A stretch of 64,000 nt of DNA from Hyphomicrobiales bacterium. GTDB taxonomy: Bacteria > Pseudomonadota > Alphaproteobacteria > Rhizobiales > Beijerinckiaceae. Where the stretch lies: the NCBI GenBank assembly GCA_017302635.1, contig JAFLCX010000002.1, positions 1,054,975-1,118,974 on the forward strand, read 5' to 3'. The translations under genes and the position numbers were made by a program. How positions within the stretch are numbered: the first letter of the stretch is position 1; every line of letters starts with the position of its first letter. A model generated the notes under the pieces. The model had not been told where the DNA came from. It saw only the letters and a list, made by a program, of their open reading frames with translations, and did no database searches. Positions 19,318-28,683 of the stretch are shown here, piece after piece.

Positions 19318-20268
19318 ATGAAACTCCTCCGCCTCGTCCCCGATGATACCAAGTTCGGCTTCATGCGCTTCCGGAGCTGGAGCTTCCCGTTTTCGGCCTT
19401 TGCCTCCATCGTTTCCGTTGTGGCCTTCCTGTGGCTCGGGATGAATGTCGGGATCGATTTCAAGGGCGGCACGGTTGTCGAGTTGCAGGCGAAATCCGAG
19501 CGCGCCGATATCGCGCAAATCCGCGAGCGGGCGACGAATCTCAATCTGGGTGATGTCGAAGTGCAGGAATTTGGCGGCCCGCGCGACGTGCTCTTGCGCG
19601 TCGGCTTGCAGGATGGCGGTGACAAGGCGCAGGCCGAGGTGGTCGTCAAATTGCGTCAGGCGTTTGAGTCGGCCTATGAATTCCGGAAGGTCGAGGTTGT
19701 CGGCCCGCGCGTGAGCCAGGAACTCGTGCAGAACGGCACGATCGGCGTGCTGCTCGCGATTGTGACCATCCTGATCTACCTGTGGTTCCGTTATGAGTGG
19801 CAATTCGCGGTCGGCGCTGTGATCGCCACGATGCATGACCTCGTGCTTGTCATCGGGTTCTATGCCGTCACGCAAATCCAGTTTGACCAGACCTCGATCG
19901 CGGCGATTCTCACGGTCATCGGCTATTCGTTGAACGATACGGTCGTGGTCTACGACCGCGTGCGGGAATTGCTGCGCAAATACAAGAAGATCAAGCTTTT
20001 CGAACTGCTCGACCTCTCGATGAACTCGACCCTCCCGCGTACCGTGATCACCTCGGTGACCACGATTCTCGCGCTGATCGCGCTTTCGATTCTCGGTGGC
20101 GATGCCATCTGGGGCTTCTGCATCGCGCTGCTGTTTGGCGTGTTGGTGGGCACCTATTCCTCAATCTTTGTCGCGGCGCCCATCCTGATCTATCTCGGCG
20201 TTCGCGTGGGCGAGGGCGTCGGTGCCGAGAAGGCGGGTGACAAGACGGCTCCCGCTCCCGCTCGATGA
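19318..20268 (+). CDS. secF: Protein translocase subunit SecF
   Basis: SecF pairs with SecD. The 316-aa product has the N-terminal helix, the conserved NVGIDFKGGT segment, the loop VVGPRVSQEL, and the transmembrane VIGYSLNDTVVVYDRVRE motif that holds the proton-relay Asp and Arg. It starts 46 bp after secD. The stop overlaps the next gene by 4 nt (ATGA), so the operon continues. Confidence 0.96.
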   Translation: MKLLRLVPDDTKFGFMRFRSWSFPFSAFASIVSVVAFLWLGMNVGIDFKGGTVVELQAKSERADIAQIRERATNLNLGDVEVQEFGGPRDVLLRVGLQDGGDKAQAEVVVKLRQAFESAYEFRKVEVVGPRVSQELVQNGTIGVLLAIVTILIYLWFRYEWQFAVGAVIATMHDLVLVIGFYAVTQIQFDQTSIAAILTVIGYSLNDTVVVYDRVRELLRKYKKIKLFELLDLSMNSTLPRTVITSVTTILALIALSILGGDAIWGFCIALLFGVLVGTYSSIFVAAPILIYLGVRVGEGVGAEKAGDKTAPAPAR

Positions 20269-20651
20269 GTGATCCTGTCCCGCCCGCTGGTGGCTTTGCG
20301 CCGGGGCGACACCCGATCGACGGCTACGGCGCGCAGGGGTTTCGCTTTGCGGGCATGGTGCACCCCGGTTCCATTCTGGCGCTGCCATCCGGCATCCGAG
20401 CCTGGGATGTGGCAGCCATCGCGGATATCTCGGCTGTTGTTCTTGCGCCGATTCTGGCTGAACGGGATGAGATTGAAATCCTGCTGATCGGCTGCGGCAA
20501 GCGCGCTGCCCTGCCGATCGAGCCCTTTGTCGACTTCTTGCGCGAGGCAGGGTTTCGCCCGGAACTGATGGATACGCCCGCCGCCGCGCGCACCTACAAC
20601 GTGCTGCTCGCGGAAAACCGTCGCGTTGCGGCGGCCTTGCTGGTGATGTGA
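20265..20651 (+). CDS. Mth938-like (NDUFAF3-type) domain protein
   Basis: The 128-aa protein belongs to the Mth938/DUF498 family, whose human member NDUFAF3 is a complex I assembly factor. Visible family traits are IDGYGAQGFRFAGMVHPGSIL near the N-terminus, EILLIGCGKRAALP in the middle, and FRPELMDTPAAARTYNVLL near the end. No catalytic residues are known. It overlaps secF by 4 nt and is followed by the squalene/phytoene synthase-like gene. A biogenesis role for inner-membrane complexes is an inference from the mitochondrial homologue. Confidence 0.85.
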   Translation: MSDPVPPAGGFAPGRHPIDGYGAQGFRFAGMVHPGSILALPSGIRAWDVAAIADISAVVLAPILAERDEIEILLIGCGKRAALPIEPFVDFLREAGFRPELMDTPAAARTYNVLLAENRRVAAALLVM

Positions 20652-20741
20652 GCAGGACAGAAAGATTTCTCGAGCCCTCGGCGTTCTGCCTTTCCCTTTG
20701 GTGGCCCTGCTCCATATCTCCCGCAAGGGATGCCCAGCGCC

Positions 20742-21647
20742 ATGAATGAGCAAAACCGCCAGTTCCGGCCGGCCGCCGATGCGACCCAGCCGACGCTTGA
20801 GGCAGCCTATGAGGCGAGCCGGGTCATTCTGCGTGCGGAAGACCCGGATCGCTACGTTGCCTGCCTGCTGGCGCCACCGGCCTTCCGTCCGCATCTCTTC
20901 GCGATCTACGCGTTCAACTGCGAAATCGCCCGCGTCCGCGAGACCGTGAGCGAGGCCTTGCCCGGCGAAATCCGGCATCAATGGTGGCGCGAGGCGCTCT
21001 CCTGCCATGCGGGGGATGCCGCCGCGGCGCATCCGGTTGCGGCGAGCCTGCTCGATACGATGAAGCGCTTTCGCCTGCCGCCCGAACCCTTTCTGGGGCT
21101 GATCGAGGCGCGCAGCTTCGATCTCTACGACGACCCTATGCCGACCTGGCAGGACCTTGAGGGCTATTCCGGCGAAACATCATCGTCGCTCATCCGTCTG
21201 GCGTCGATCGTTCTCGCCAATGGCGAGGATCCGGGCTCGGCGGCCCTGTGCGGACATGCTGGCGTGACCTATGCGCTCACCGGGTTGTTGCGCGCCTTTC
21301 CCATCCATGCGCGCCGCAACCAGTGCTATCTGCCGCATGAAGTATTGATCGCCTGCGGTGTGACCCTCGACGACATCCATTCGGGTCGCGACAGTGATGG
21401 CCTGCGCGCTGCCCTCGCGCTGGTGCGCGAGCGCGCGCGCTCGCATCTCGACGCCCTGCGTGCGCAAATTCGTACGATCCCGCCGGAAATCGCGCCGGCC
21501 TTCTATCCGGTGACGATCTGCGAGACGCTCCTCGCACGCATGGAGAGGCCCGATTACAAGCCCTTCGAGACCTTGATCACGCTTGGCGCGCTGGAACGAT
21601 TCTGGCTCGTGGGGCGTGGAGCCTGGAAAGCAAGGCGCGCGCGCTGA
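20742..21647 (+). CDS. Squalene/phytoene synthase family protein (NDUFAF6-like)
   Basis: The roughly 301-aa protein has the all-helical squalene/phytoene synthase fold: DRYVACLLAPPAFRPHLFAI, AFNCEIARVRETV, GEIRHQWWREAL and SSSLIRLASIVL. The Asp-rich substrate motifs (DxxxD) of true prenyl synthases are not clear, so it is closer to the NDUFAF6-type branch than to CrtB; no carotenoid genes are near. I prefer ATG 20742 because AAGGG (20725-20729) abuts the alternative ATG at 20730. It converges with trmFO and the stops abut (TGATCA, 21645-21650). Confidence 0.8.
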   Translation: MNEQNRQFRPAADATQPTLEAAYEASRVILRAEDPDRYVACLLAPPAFRPHLFAIYAFNCEIARVRETVSEALPGEIRHQWWREALSCHAGDAAAAHPVAASLLDTMKRFRLPPEPFLGLIEARSFDLYDDPMPTWQDLEGYSGETSSSLIRLASIVLANGEDPGSAALCGHAGVTYALTGLLRAFPIHARRNQCYLPHEVLIACGVTLDDIHSGRDSDGLRAALALVRERARSHLDALRAQIRTIPPEIAPAFYPVTICETLLARMERPDYKPFETLITLGALERFWLVGRGAWKARRAR

Positions 21648-23072
21648 TCATTCCGCAGCGGCGGCTTCGAGCCGCGCTAACCCTTCCTGCGACATCCATT
21701 TGGCGAGATCGGCCTTGGCGCGGGCGGTGATCATCCGCTTCCGGGCAATCGCCTTGTCTGGCCCTCGCAGGCGCTTGCCGTCGAGACCTTTCGGCGCTTC
21801 GTGGATGGGCGGAAACAGCCCGAAATTGATATTCATCGGCTGGTAGGAGCGCGGTCCGGCATCGATCGTTTCGATATGCCCGCCCGTGATGTGATTGAGC
21901 AGCGCGCCGAGCGCTGAACTCGCGGGCGGTGGTGTCAGAGCCCGGCCAAGCCGCTCGCGGCTCGCGAACAAGCCTGCCATCAATCCAACAGCGGCACTTT
22001 CGACATAGCCTTCGCAGCCGGTGATCTGCCCGGCAAAGCGCAGGGCGGGGCGCGCCTTCATCTGCAAAGTGGAGTCCAGGAGGCACGGCGAGTTGAGGTA
22101 AGTGTTGCGATGAATGCCGCCCAAGCGTGCGAATTCGGCATTCTCCAAACCCGGGATCATCCGGAAAATCCGGGCTTGTTCGCCATATTTCAGCTTGGTT
22201 TGGAAACCGACCATGTTGAACAAGGTGCCGAGCTTGTTGTCCTGCCGGAGCTGGACGATCGCGTAGGCTTTCACGGAGGGGTTGTGCGGGTTGGTGAGGC
22301 CCACCGGCTTCATCGGGCCGTGGCGGAGCGTTTCGACACCGCGCTCCGCCATCACTTCGATGGGCAGGCAGCCATCGAAATAGGGCGTATCCTTTTCCCA
22401 TTCCTTGAATTCGGTTTTCTCGGCCGCGAGCAGGGCTGCGACGAAGGCCGCATACTGCTCCCGATCCATCGGACAATTGAGGTAATCCGCGCCCGTGCCA
22501 CCGGGTCCGGCCTTGTCGTAACGTGACTGGAACCAGGCCTTGCTCATATCCACGCTCTCGCGATGGACGATGGGCGCGATCGCGTCGAAGAAGGCGAGCG
22601 ACGTCTCCCCTGAAAGGGCGCGGATGCCTTCGGCCAGAGCTGGCGAGGTGAGGGGGCCTGTGGCGATGATCACCTTGTCCCACTCTTCCGGCGGCAAGCC
22701 GGCAACCTCGCTCCGCTCGATCGTGATCAGCGGATGCGACTCCAAAGCTGCCGTGACATCGGCCGAGAAGGCGTCGCGGTCCACTGCCAGCGCCGAGCCG
22801 GCCGGCACCTGATTGCGATCGCCGCATGCCATGATCAGCGAACCGAGTTGGCGCATCTCGTGGTGAATGAGGCCCACTGCGTTGGTATCGCTGTCATCGG
22901 ACCGGAAAGAATTCGAGCAGACGAGTTCAGCGAGCCCTTCGGTCTTGTGGGCATCGGTCATGCGCACCGGGCGCATTTCGTGCAGGATCACGGGCACACC
23001 GGCCCGGGCGATCTGCCATGCCGCCTCCGAGCCCGCGAGGCCGCCGCCAATGACATGGATGGGTTCAAGCAT
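21648..23072 (-). CDS. trmFO: tRNA (uracil-54-C5)-methyltransferase, folate-dependent
   Basis: TrmFO makes ribothymidine 54 in tRNA using methylene-tetrahydrofolate and FAD. The 474-aa protein begins with the FAD motif [17 protein letters not shown]. It has the family block [19 protein letters not shown] and the folate-site segment [12 protein letters not shown], and SAAVGLMAG near the C-terminus. Start at 23072 gives the standard N-terminus [11 protein letters not shown]. It stands alone on this strand between the convergent synthase gene and the DUF1127 gene. Confidence 0.96.
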   Translation of the reverse strand: MLEPIHVIGGGLAGSEAAWQIARAGVPVILHEMRPVRMTDAHKTEGLAELVCSNSFRSDDSDTNAVGLIHHEMRQLGSLIMACGDRNQVPAGSALAVDRDAFSADVTAALESHPLITIERSEVAGLPPEEWDKVIIATGPLTSPALAEGIRALSGETSLAFFDAIAPIVHRESVDMSKAWFQSRYDKAGPGGTGADYLNCPMDREQYAAFVAALLAAEKTEFKEWEKDTPYFDGCLPIEVMAERGVETLRHGPMKPVGLTNPHNPSVKAYAIVQLRQDNKLGTLFNMVGFQTKLKYGEQARIFRMIPGLENAEFARLGGIHRNTYLNSPCLLDSTLQMKARPALRFAGQITGCEGYVESAAVGLMAGLFASRERLGRALTPPPASSALGALLNHITGGHIETIDAGPRSYQPMNINFGLFPPIHEAPKGLDGKRLRGPDKAIARKRMITARAKADLAKWMSQEGLARLEAAAAE

Positions 23073-23201
23073 GGTCGCCCCTGTTCTTGCGCATGCTTCC
23101 TAGGTCTGCATGGCGAAAACGTCAATTTCCGGAGAGTGTCATGGGCGTATTTCGCGAACGAGGCCGTCGTCCTGCCTTGGCGCGAGCCTCTTCTCGAAAA
23201 T

Positions 23202-23230
23202 AAAAAAAGGCCCGCCTTTTCAGGCGGGCC
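23202..23230 (-). terminator. Rho-independent terminator of the DUF1127 gene
   Basis: On the minus strand GGCCCGCC-TGAAAA-GGCGGGCC is followed by a run of seven T. The perfect 8-bp stem lies 47 bp after the DUF1127 stop. Confidence 0.9.
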
Positions 23231-23276
23231 AGGGATCGTGCGGGCAGGGAGAGACCCGACACGTCAGGGAGCTTGT

Positions 23277-23432
23277 TCACGCACGGGCGACGTCGCGAGC
23301 GACATCATCAATCTCCCAGCGCGCGATACCGATATCGCTCAGCTCGCGATCCGTGAGGCGCGACAGCGCTTCAACGTTGCGGCGATAGCGCAGGTAGGCC
23401 TTCAGGCGGTTGATCAGGGTCGTAATAATCAC
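23277..23432 (-). CDS. DUF1127 (YjiS-like) mini-protein
   Basis: This 51-aa product starts at GTG 23432, with a good ribosome site GGAGA 6 nt upstream, and stops at TGA 23277-23279. It is rich in Arg and has the DUF1127 core: RYRRNVEALSRLTDRELSDI followed by GIARWEIDDVAR. Members of this family bind RNA or affect phosphate and central metabolism in some alphaproteobacteria, but this protein's role is unknown. It has its own terminator and about 270 bp of upstream region, so it is probably a separately transcribed gene. Confidence 0.9.
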   Translation of the reverse strand: MIITTLINRLKAYLRYRRNVEALSRLTDRELSDIGIARWEIDDVARDVARA

Positions 23433-23702
23433 GGTATTTCTCCAATTGCACGATCAGGCCAGCGGGGCGCTCGGGGCTCAGGCGCCCGGACCATCATGGT
23501 CCCGCGTCGCCCTTCTGCGTCACTTGTCCGCTGCCGGATACAGGCGCTCTTGTGCAGTGCAATAAAGGCAAAAAATGGGCATAACTGCTTAATTATAATG
23601 CATCAGCTATGCGATTTTCGCAGGTCTTGTTGCGTGTGTGCCCGCGCAAGCTGGATCGGAGGCCTAAAGATTGGCAAGGGCGCAATGAGATCGCCTGTCC
23701 CT

Positions 23703-24329
23703 TCAGGTGGGCGGAATGAAAACCTGCCGAATTTCTTGGAAGACTGGCATGTCTTCAAGGCGTTTTGCATGCGAAGCGAGGGCCGGGAACCGGGTCCAAT
23801 CCACGAGTCCCGGATGTGCTTCGGTCACGAAACGCACCATGCAGGCGACGGCGATATCGTCATGGCCGAAAATATCGCCGAGCCAATAGGATTTTGACAA
23901 GGCAGCGCATTCAGTCTCCAGAACGGCGAGGGCGCCCGCAATCTGGGCCTGACAGCGCTGGATCCAGATATCGGACGCCTGCTCATGCAGCCGCTTCTCG
24001 TAGAACAGGCTGACAACCTTGTCGCCAAGGCCCGTGGCGAGGGTCGCGATGCGCAAGGCGCGGTGCCGCTCGGGTTCGCCAACCGGGAACAGGCGCGCCT
24101 GCGGCGGCACGAGGCTGTCGAGATAATCGAGGATGATATGGCTGTCGGCGAGTGCCGTGCCATCATCGAGCACAAGCGTGGGAACGCGCGTCAGCGGGTG
24201 ATAGACGCGGATCTTCTCGACATCGCCAAAGACCGACCACGGCTTGTGCTCGAATGGTATGCCATAGAGTTTCAGCGCGATCCCGACGCGGCGCACGAAA
24301 GGCGAATCATATTGCCCAATCAGGATCAT
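23703..24329 (-). CDS. Glutathione S-transferase family protein
   Basis: The 208-aa protein has a thioredoxin-like N-terminal domain (residues 1-78) with YDSPFVRRVGIALKLYGIPFEH, the cis-Pro loop TRVPTLVLDDG and the glutathione contact LADSHIILDYLD. A helical C-terminal domain follows. Ser8 in the SPFVRR motif is the likely thiol-activating residue. Substrate cannot be told. It starts 12 bp after the uvrA stop, so it is probably co-transcribed with uvrA and perhaps SOS-induced. Confidence 0.9.
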   Translation of the reverse strand: MILIGQYDSPFVRRVGIALKLYGIPFEHKPWSVFGDVEKIRVYHPLTRVPTLVLDDGTALADSHIILDYLDSLVPPQARLFPVGEPERHRALRIATLATGLGDKVVSLFYEKRLHEQASDIWIQRCQAQIAGALAVLETECAALSKSYWLGDIFGHDDIAVACMVRFVTEAHPGLVDWTRFPALASHAKRLEDMPVFQEIRQVFIPPT

Positions 24330-24341
24330 GCCGTCATTTCC

Positions 24342-27278
24342 TCAACTTTGATGCCCGCGTTTCAGAACGTCCTTCAGGAAGCGCCCCGTGTGCGAAGCCG
24401 GCGTGTTCGCGATCTCTTCCGGCGTTCCCTGCGCCACGACCTGGCCGCCGCCGTCGCCACCCTCAGGGCCCATATCAATCACCCAGTCAGCGGTTTTGAT
24501 GACCTCGAGATTGTGCTCGATCACAACTACCGTGTTGCCCTGATCGGCCAGCTCATGCAGCACTTCGAGCAGCTTTTTCACATCATGGAAATGCAGGCCG
24601 GTCGTCGGCTCATCGAGAATATAGAGCGTGCGCCCGGTGGCGCGACGTGACAGCTCCTTCGAGAGCTTCACCCGCTGCGCCTCGCCACCCGAGAGCGTGG
24701 TCGCCTGCTGGCCGACCTTGATGTAGCCGAGGCCGACGCGCGCCAAAGTCTCCATCTTCTCGCGGATGGAAGGCACAGCCTTGAACAGCTGCGCGGCCTG
24801 CTCGACCGTCGTATCGAGCACATCGGCGATGGAGTGATCCTTGAACTTCACCTCCAGCGTTTCGCGGTCATAGCGCTTGCCCTTGCAGACATCGCAGGTG
24901 ACGTAAACATCCGGCAGGAAGTGCATCTCGATTTTCACGACGCCATCGCCCTGGCAGGCCTCGCAGCGCCCGCCCTTGACGTTGAATGAAAAGCGCCCCG
25001 GCTGGTAGCCGCGGGCCTTGGCCTCAGGGAGGTTCGCGAACCAGTCGCGGATCGGTGTGAAGGCGCCGGTATAGGTCGCGGGGTTGGAACGCGGCGTGCG
25101 CCCGATCGGCGATTGATCGATATCGATCACCTTATCGAGCATCTCGAGGCCTTCGATCCGCTCGAACTTTGCGGGCATTTCCAGCGCGCCGTTGAGCCGC
25201 CGCGCCGCCGCCTTGTAAAGCGTCTCGATCACGAGTGTCGATTTGCCGCCGCCCGAAACACCTGTCACGCAAGTGAAAAGCCCCAGCGGCACATCAACCG
25301 AGACTGATTTGAGGTTGTTGCCCGTGGCGCCCGTGAGCTTCAGCAGTCGCGACGGCGAGGCCTTGCGCCGCTTCTTCGGCAACGGAATGGCCTCGACTCC
25401 TGTGAGGTATTTGCCGGTGAGCGAATTCGGATCGGCCATCAACTCCGCAGGCGTGCCTTTCGCCACAATCCGCCCACCATTCACACCTGCGCCTGGGCCG
25501 ATATCGACGACATAATCCGCCTCGCGGATGGCGTCCTCGTCATGTTCGACCACGATCACGGAATTCCCGAGATCGCGCAGGCGCTTGAGTGTCACGAGCA
25601 GCCGCTCGTTGTCGCGCTGGTGAAGCCCGATGGAGGGTTCATCAAGCACATAAAGCACGCCTGTCAGGCCCGAACCGATCTGCGAGGCGAGGCGAATGCG
25701 CTGGCTCTCGCCGCCCGAGAGCGTGCCGGACGCCCGGCTCAGCGTGAGGTAATCCAGTCCGACATCGGAAAGGAAGCGCAGCCGATCGCGGATCTCCTTC
25801 AAAATTCGTCCGGCAATCTCGTTCTGCTTCGGCGTCATCTGGCCGGGCAGGGCCTCAAACCAGCGACCAGCCTCGGCGACCGATTTCTGCGTCACCTCGC
25901 CGATATGTTTCATGCCGATTTTGACCGCGAGGGCCTCGGGCTTCAGCCGGTGGCCAAGGCATTCCGAACAGGGGGTCGCGGACATGAACCGCGAGATTTC
26001 CTCGCGCGACCAGTCGCTTTCCGTCTCCTTGAAGCGGCGCTCGAGATTGGTGATCACACCCTCGAAGGGTTTCACCACCTCATAAGCGCGCATGCCGTCT
26101 TCGTAGCCGAAACGGATGGGCTCAGCACCGGAGCCATAGAGCAGAACGAGTTTCACACTATCCGGCAGGCTGGACCACGGCTTGTTGAGCGCGAAGCCGT
26201 AATGTTTCGCGAGCGCGGCCAGCGTCTGCCCGTAATAGGGCGAAGACGAGCGGGCCCAGGGGGCGATCGCACCTTTCTGGAGCGTAAGTGTTTCGTCCGG
26301 CACGATCAGGCCCGGATCGATCTTCATCTCATGGCCGATGCCGCCGCAGGTGGGGCAGGCTCCGAACGGATTGTTGAACGAGAACAGCCGCGGCTCGATC
26401 TCCGAAATCGTGAAACCGGAAACCGGGCAGGCAAATTTGGAGGAGAAGGTGATGCGGCGCGGCGCTCCAGCTTCGTCGGTTTCATCCGCGAATTCCAGCA
26501 CCGCGATGCCATCCGCCATGTCGAGCGCCTGCTCGAAGCCATCGGCGAGGCGCGCGGAGAGATCGGGCCGCACGGCGATGCGATCGATCACGACGTCGAT
26601 ATCGTGCTTGAGTTTCTTGTCGAGGGCAGGGGCCTCGGCAATCTCGTGATATTGCCCGTCGATTTTGGCGCGCTGGTAGCCGCGCTTGAGGAAATCGGCG
26701 AGTTCCTTGCGATATTCGCCCTTCCGGCCGCGAATGACCGGCGCGAGCAGATAGGCGCGGGTTTTCTCAGGTAGGGCGAGCACACGGTCGACCATCTGGG
26801 ACACGGTCTGGCTCTCGATCGGAAGTCCGGTAGCGGGCGAGTAGGGAATGCCGACACGCGCCCAGAGCAGCCGCATGTAATCATAGATTTCCGTCACGGT
26901 GCCGACGGTCGAGCGCGGGTTCTTCGAGGTTGTTTTCTGCTCGATCGAGATGGCCGGCGAGAGCCCGTCGATCTGGTCGACATCGGGCTTCTGCATCATC
27001 TCGAGGAACTGGCGTGCATAGGCCGAAAGGCTCTCGACATAGCGCCGCTGACCCTCGGCATAGATGGTGTCGAAGGCAAGAGAGGACTTGCCAGAGCCGG
27101 AAACGCCGGTGAACACCACCAGCTTGTCGCGCGGCAGCACCAGATCGACGTTCTTCAGATTGTGCTCGCGCGCGCCGCGCACCGAGAGCACCCGCTCACC
27201 GGGGAACAGCAGGGCTGCTTCATCGAACAGGCTTTCGATCGGATCGGCCTTCACGGCACGCAATTTCGAGTTCGACAT
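24342..27278 (-). CDS. uvrA: Excinuclease ABC subunit A
   Basis: UvrA is the damage-sensing ABC-type ATPase of nucleotide excision repair. The 978-aa protein has two P-loops ([15 protein letters not shown] and [18 protein letters not shown]) and two ABC signatures ([14 protein letters not shown] and [15 protein letters not shown]). The C-terminal zinc module is complete (CEAC ... CDVC). The first zinc module reads CPVSG at residues 284-288 with CPTC further on, so one of its four cysteines is Ser. I chose ATG 27278 ([12 protein letters not shown]); a longer in-frame start at 27374 would add 32 unconserved hydrophobic residues. An SOS box lies 149 bp upstream. Confidence 0.96.
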   Translation of the reverse strand: MSNSKLRAVKADPIESLFDEAALLFPGERVLSVRGAREHNLKNVDLVLPRDKLVVFTGVSGSGKSSLAFDTIYAEGQRRYVESLSAYARQFLEMMQKPDVDQIDGLSPAISIEQKTTSKNPRSTVGTVTEIYDYMRLLWARVGIPYSPATGLPIESQTVSQMVDRVLALPEKTRAYLLAPVIRGRKGEYRKELADFLKRGYQRAKIDGQYHEIAEAPALDKKLKHDIDVVIDRIAVRPDLSARLADGFEQALDMADGIAVLEFADETDEAGAPRRITFSSKFACPVSGFTISEIEPRLFSFNNPFGACPTCGGIGHEMKIDPGLIVPDETLTLQKGAIAPWARSSSPYYGQTLAALAKHYGFALNKPWSSLPDSVKLVLLYGSGAEPIRFGYEDGMRAYEVVKPFEGVITNLERRFKETESDWSREEISRFMSATPCSECLGHRLKPEALAVKIGMKHIGEVTQKSVAEAGRWFEALPGQMTPKQNEIAGRILKEIRDRLRFLSDVGLDYLTLSRASGTLSGGESQRIRLASQIGSGLTGVLYVLDEPSIGLHQRDNERLLVTLKRLRDLGNSVIVVEHDEDAIREADYVVDIGPGAGVNGGRIVAKGTPAELMADPNSLTGKYLTGVEAIPLPKKRRKASPSRLLKLTGATGNNLKSVSVDVPLGLFTCVTGVSGGGKSTLVIETLYKAAARRLNGALEMPAKFERIEGLEMLDKVIDIDQSPIGRTPRSNPATYTGAFTPIRDWFANLPEAKARGYQPGRFSFNVKGGRCEACQGDGVVKIEMHFLPDVYVTCDVCKGKRYDRETLEVKFKDHSIADVLDTTVEQAAQLFKAVPSIREKMETLARVGLGYIKVGQQATTLSGGEAQRVKLSKELSRRATGRTLYILDEPTTGLHFHDVKKLLEVLHELADQGNTVVVIEHNLEVIKTADWVIDMGPEGGDGGGQVVAQGTPEEIANTPASHTGRFLKDVLKRGHQS

Positions 27279-27426
27279 GACAATCCAGAGAGTATTCCCC
27301 GCCGGGCAGCAGGGCCAAAACAGAAGCGAGAGGTAAGCTCCGGCGAGGCCCGCGGCAAGCACCCAGACCATCACGATTCGGAATGTCTACGCGTCAAATC
27401 CTGTCATGGATTGTCAGGATTGAAAA

Positions 27427-27441
27427 GAACAAAATAAGAAC
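27427..27441. promoter_or_regulatory. SOS box (LexA site) between uvrA and the DUF1579-like gene
   Basis: GAACAAAATAAGAAC matches the alphaproteobacterial LexA consensus GAAC-N7-GAAC exactly. It lies 149 bp before uvrA (minus strand) and 93 bp before the divergent plus-strand gene. The position is well placed for uvrA control and may also affect the neighbour. Confidence 0.8.
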
Positions 27442-27533
27442 ATTTATTTCCGTCTCCGCCCGCTCCTGACAGAAACTGGCGGCATCATGCGTAAATCGTT
27501 TTGTTGCCCTCAGGATTTCGGAAGGATCGCCCC

Positions 27534-28013
27534 GTGTCTCAGCCAGCCAATTCGGATTTCGATTTCGAGTTCGGACACTGGAATGTCCGGCATCGCCGCC
27601 TGAAAGAGCGTCTGGTCTGCAGCGAAGAATGGGAGGAATTCAGCGGCACAACCCATGCCCGGCCCATTCTGGGCGGCAACGGCAATATCGAGGATAACGA
27701 AATTCAGTTTCCGGGTGGAACCTACCGCGCCGTCGCCCTGAGGTCCTTAGACGGGGCGACCGGACAATGGGCCATCTGGTGGCTTGATGGTCGTCACCCT
27801 CACACCCTCGATGTGCCGGTCGTCGGCGGCTTCTCGGGTGATGTCGGCACATTTCTTGCGCGCGACATGCTGCGCGGCAAGCCGATCATCGTTCGCTTCC
27901 AATGGTTCAGACTCGGTCCCGATCAGGCACGCTGGGAGCAGGCGTTCTCTCCCGATGACGGAGAGAGCTGGGAAACAAACTGGGTGATGCATTTCGAAAG
28001 GACGGGCGCGTAA
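27534..28013 (+). CDS. DUF1579-like small protein
   Basis: The 159-aa product starts at GTG 27534, with GAAGGA 7 nt upstream; an earlier in-frame TTG at 27501 has no ribosome site. It begins SQPANSDFDFEFGHWNVRHRRLKERL, continues with SLDGATGQWAIWWLDGR, and ends WETNWVMHFERTG, a pattern of DUF1579-like beta-barrel proteins of unknown function. No signal peptide or catalytic motif is seen. It is divergent from uvrA across the SOS box and convergent with the secreted gene at 28020. Confidence 0.75.
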   Translation: MSQPANSDFDFEFGHWNVRHRRLKERLVCSEEWEEFSGTTHARPILGGNGNIEDNEIQFPGGTYRAVALRSLDGATGQWAIWWLDGRHPHTLDVPVVGGFSGDVGTFLARDMLRGKPIIVRFQWFRLGPDQARWEQAFSPDDGESWETNWVMHFERTGA

Positions 28014-28019
28014 CTTTCT

Positions 28020-28313
28020 TCACGAGCCTACAACCGGAGCCCAGAAACAGGCGGGTTTGGAATAAAGCCGGATCAGCTCTCCCTTGCCCTCCTGCGTGCG
28101 GCAGACATGAAACTTGCCATCGGGCGAGGGGCGCGCCTCATGGTGCTTCACATGCGTTCCGTCGCTGAGATTCCAGCCGCCGGGCACCACGCGCACGTCA
28201 TGCACCGCGACGGGATAGCAGTCTTTCTCCGAGCAGCATTCGTAAGGATACCAGCTGTGCGCGAGGGCGGTGCTGGTGAAGGCGAGAAGCACGGCAAATG
28301 GTCGCAAGGCCAT
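28020..28313 (-). CDS. Small exported cysteine-containing protein
   Basis: The 97-aa product has a clear signal peptide (residues 1-18, RPFAVLLAFTSTALA then HS). The mature part begins HSWYPYECCSEKDCYPV and contains five cysteines in all (three in the ECCSEKDC stretch, plus HVCRTQ and PACFWAP). Small periplasmic proteins with an AHSWYP-CC start recur in Hyphomicrobiales, but I know of no function. Cysteine number suggests a metal site or disulfides. It converges with the DUF1579-like gene with a 6-nt gap. Confidence 0.75.
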   Translation of the reverse strand: MALRPFAVLLAFTSTALAHSWYPYECCSEKDCYPVAVHDVRVVPGGWNLSDGTHVKHHEARPSPDGKFHVCRTQEGKGELIRLYSKPACFWAPVVGS

Positions 28314-28517
28314 CGAACCCTCCTCCGCCGGAACACAGCTTCGCCGTTGCGCAAGAGACCATCTCGCGCCGCTGGGCTGGCGGTGTTCGGGCTAATTGAA
28401 GTGGGCGTCGTCTGTCACGCCGGATCTGTGGCGAACGCGACAGGACGCCAATGGTGCAGAATGGACGCAACTTGGTTAATTTTTTCTCGATGATTTCGTT
28501 CGGGCAGCCGCGCGCCC

Positions 28518-28546
28518 TTGCGTCGTGTGGCCGGAAGCGATAGAAC
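28518..28546 (+). promoter_or_regulatory. Possible ssb promoter overlapping the SOS box
   Basis: TTGCGT (28518-28523) and TAGAAC (28541-28546) are 17 nt apart. The -10-like element overlaps the first half of the SOS box, which would let LexA block polymerase. By-eye match only. Confidence 0.4.
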
Positions 28547-28557
28547 AAAAAACGAAC
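28543..28557. promoter_or_regulatory. SOS box (LexA site) upstream of ssb
   Basis: GAACAAAAAACGAAC fits GAAC-N7-GAAC exactly and lies 126 bp before the ssb start. Its A-rich spacer resembles that of the uvrA box. Confidence 0.8.
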
Positions 28558-28683
28558 ATCAATCGCGCCGCGCCTGTGCAAAACGCTGGGTCGCCCCTGT
28601 CTTATGGTGGACGGGCAGCCTATTCAGGCTCGGTGCCGGTTCATTAGTCGGTCGAGAGCAAGCGCGGGAGCAAGGAGAAGCGA

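Larger units (their letters stand above)
28314..28683. other. 370-bp gene-free region upstream of ssb
   Basis: No convincing coding frame is present. The left part is the promoter side of the small exported gene. The middle has an AT-rich patch (around 28474-28496). The right part carries the SOS box, a likely ssb promoter (28518-28546) and the ssb ribosome site AAGGAGA (28674-28680). Confidence 0.6.

Noticed and set aside
20742..21647. Carotenoid or hopanoid synthesis role for the phytoene-synthase-like gene
   Set aside because: The Asp-rich catalytic motifs are not clear and there are no carotenoid or hopanoid genes nearby; the NDUFAF6-like reading fits the context better.
25542..26774. 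Plus-strand frame of 410 codons inside uvrA
   Set aside because: Opposite-strand shadow of uvrA, which has full domain evidence.
28198..28581. Minus-strand frame of 127 codons between the exported gene and ssb
   Set aside because: Arg-rich, overlaps the better supported exported gene in another frame, and runs through the ssb control region.
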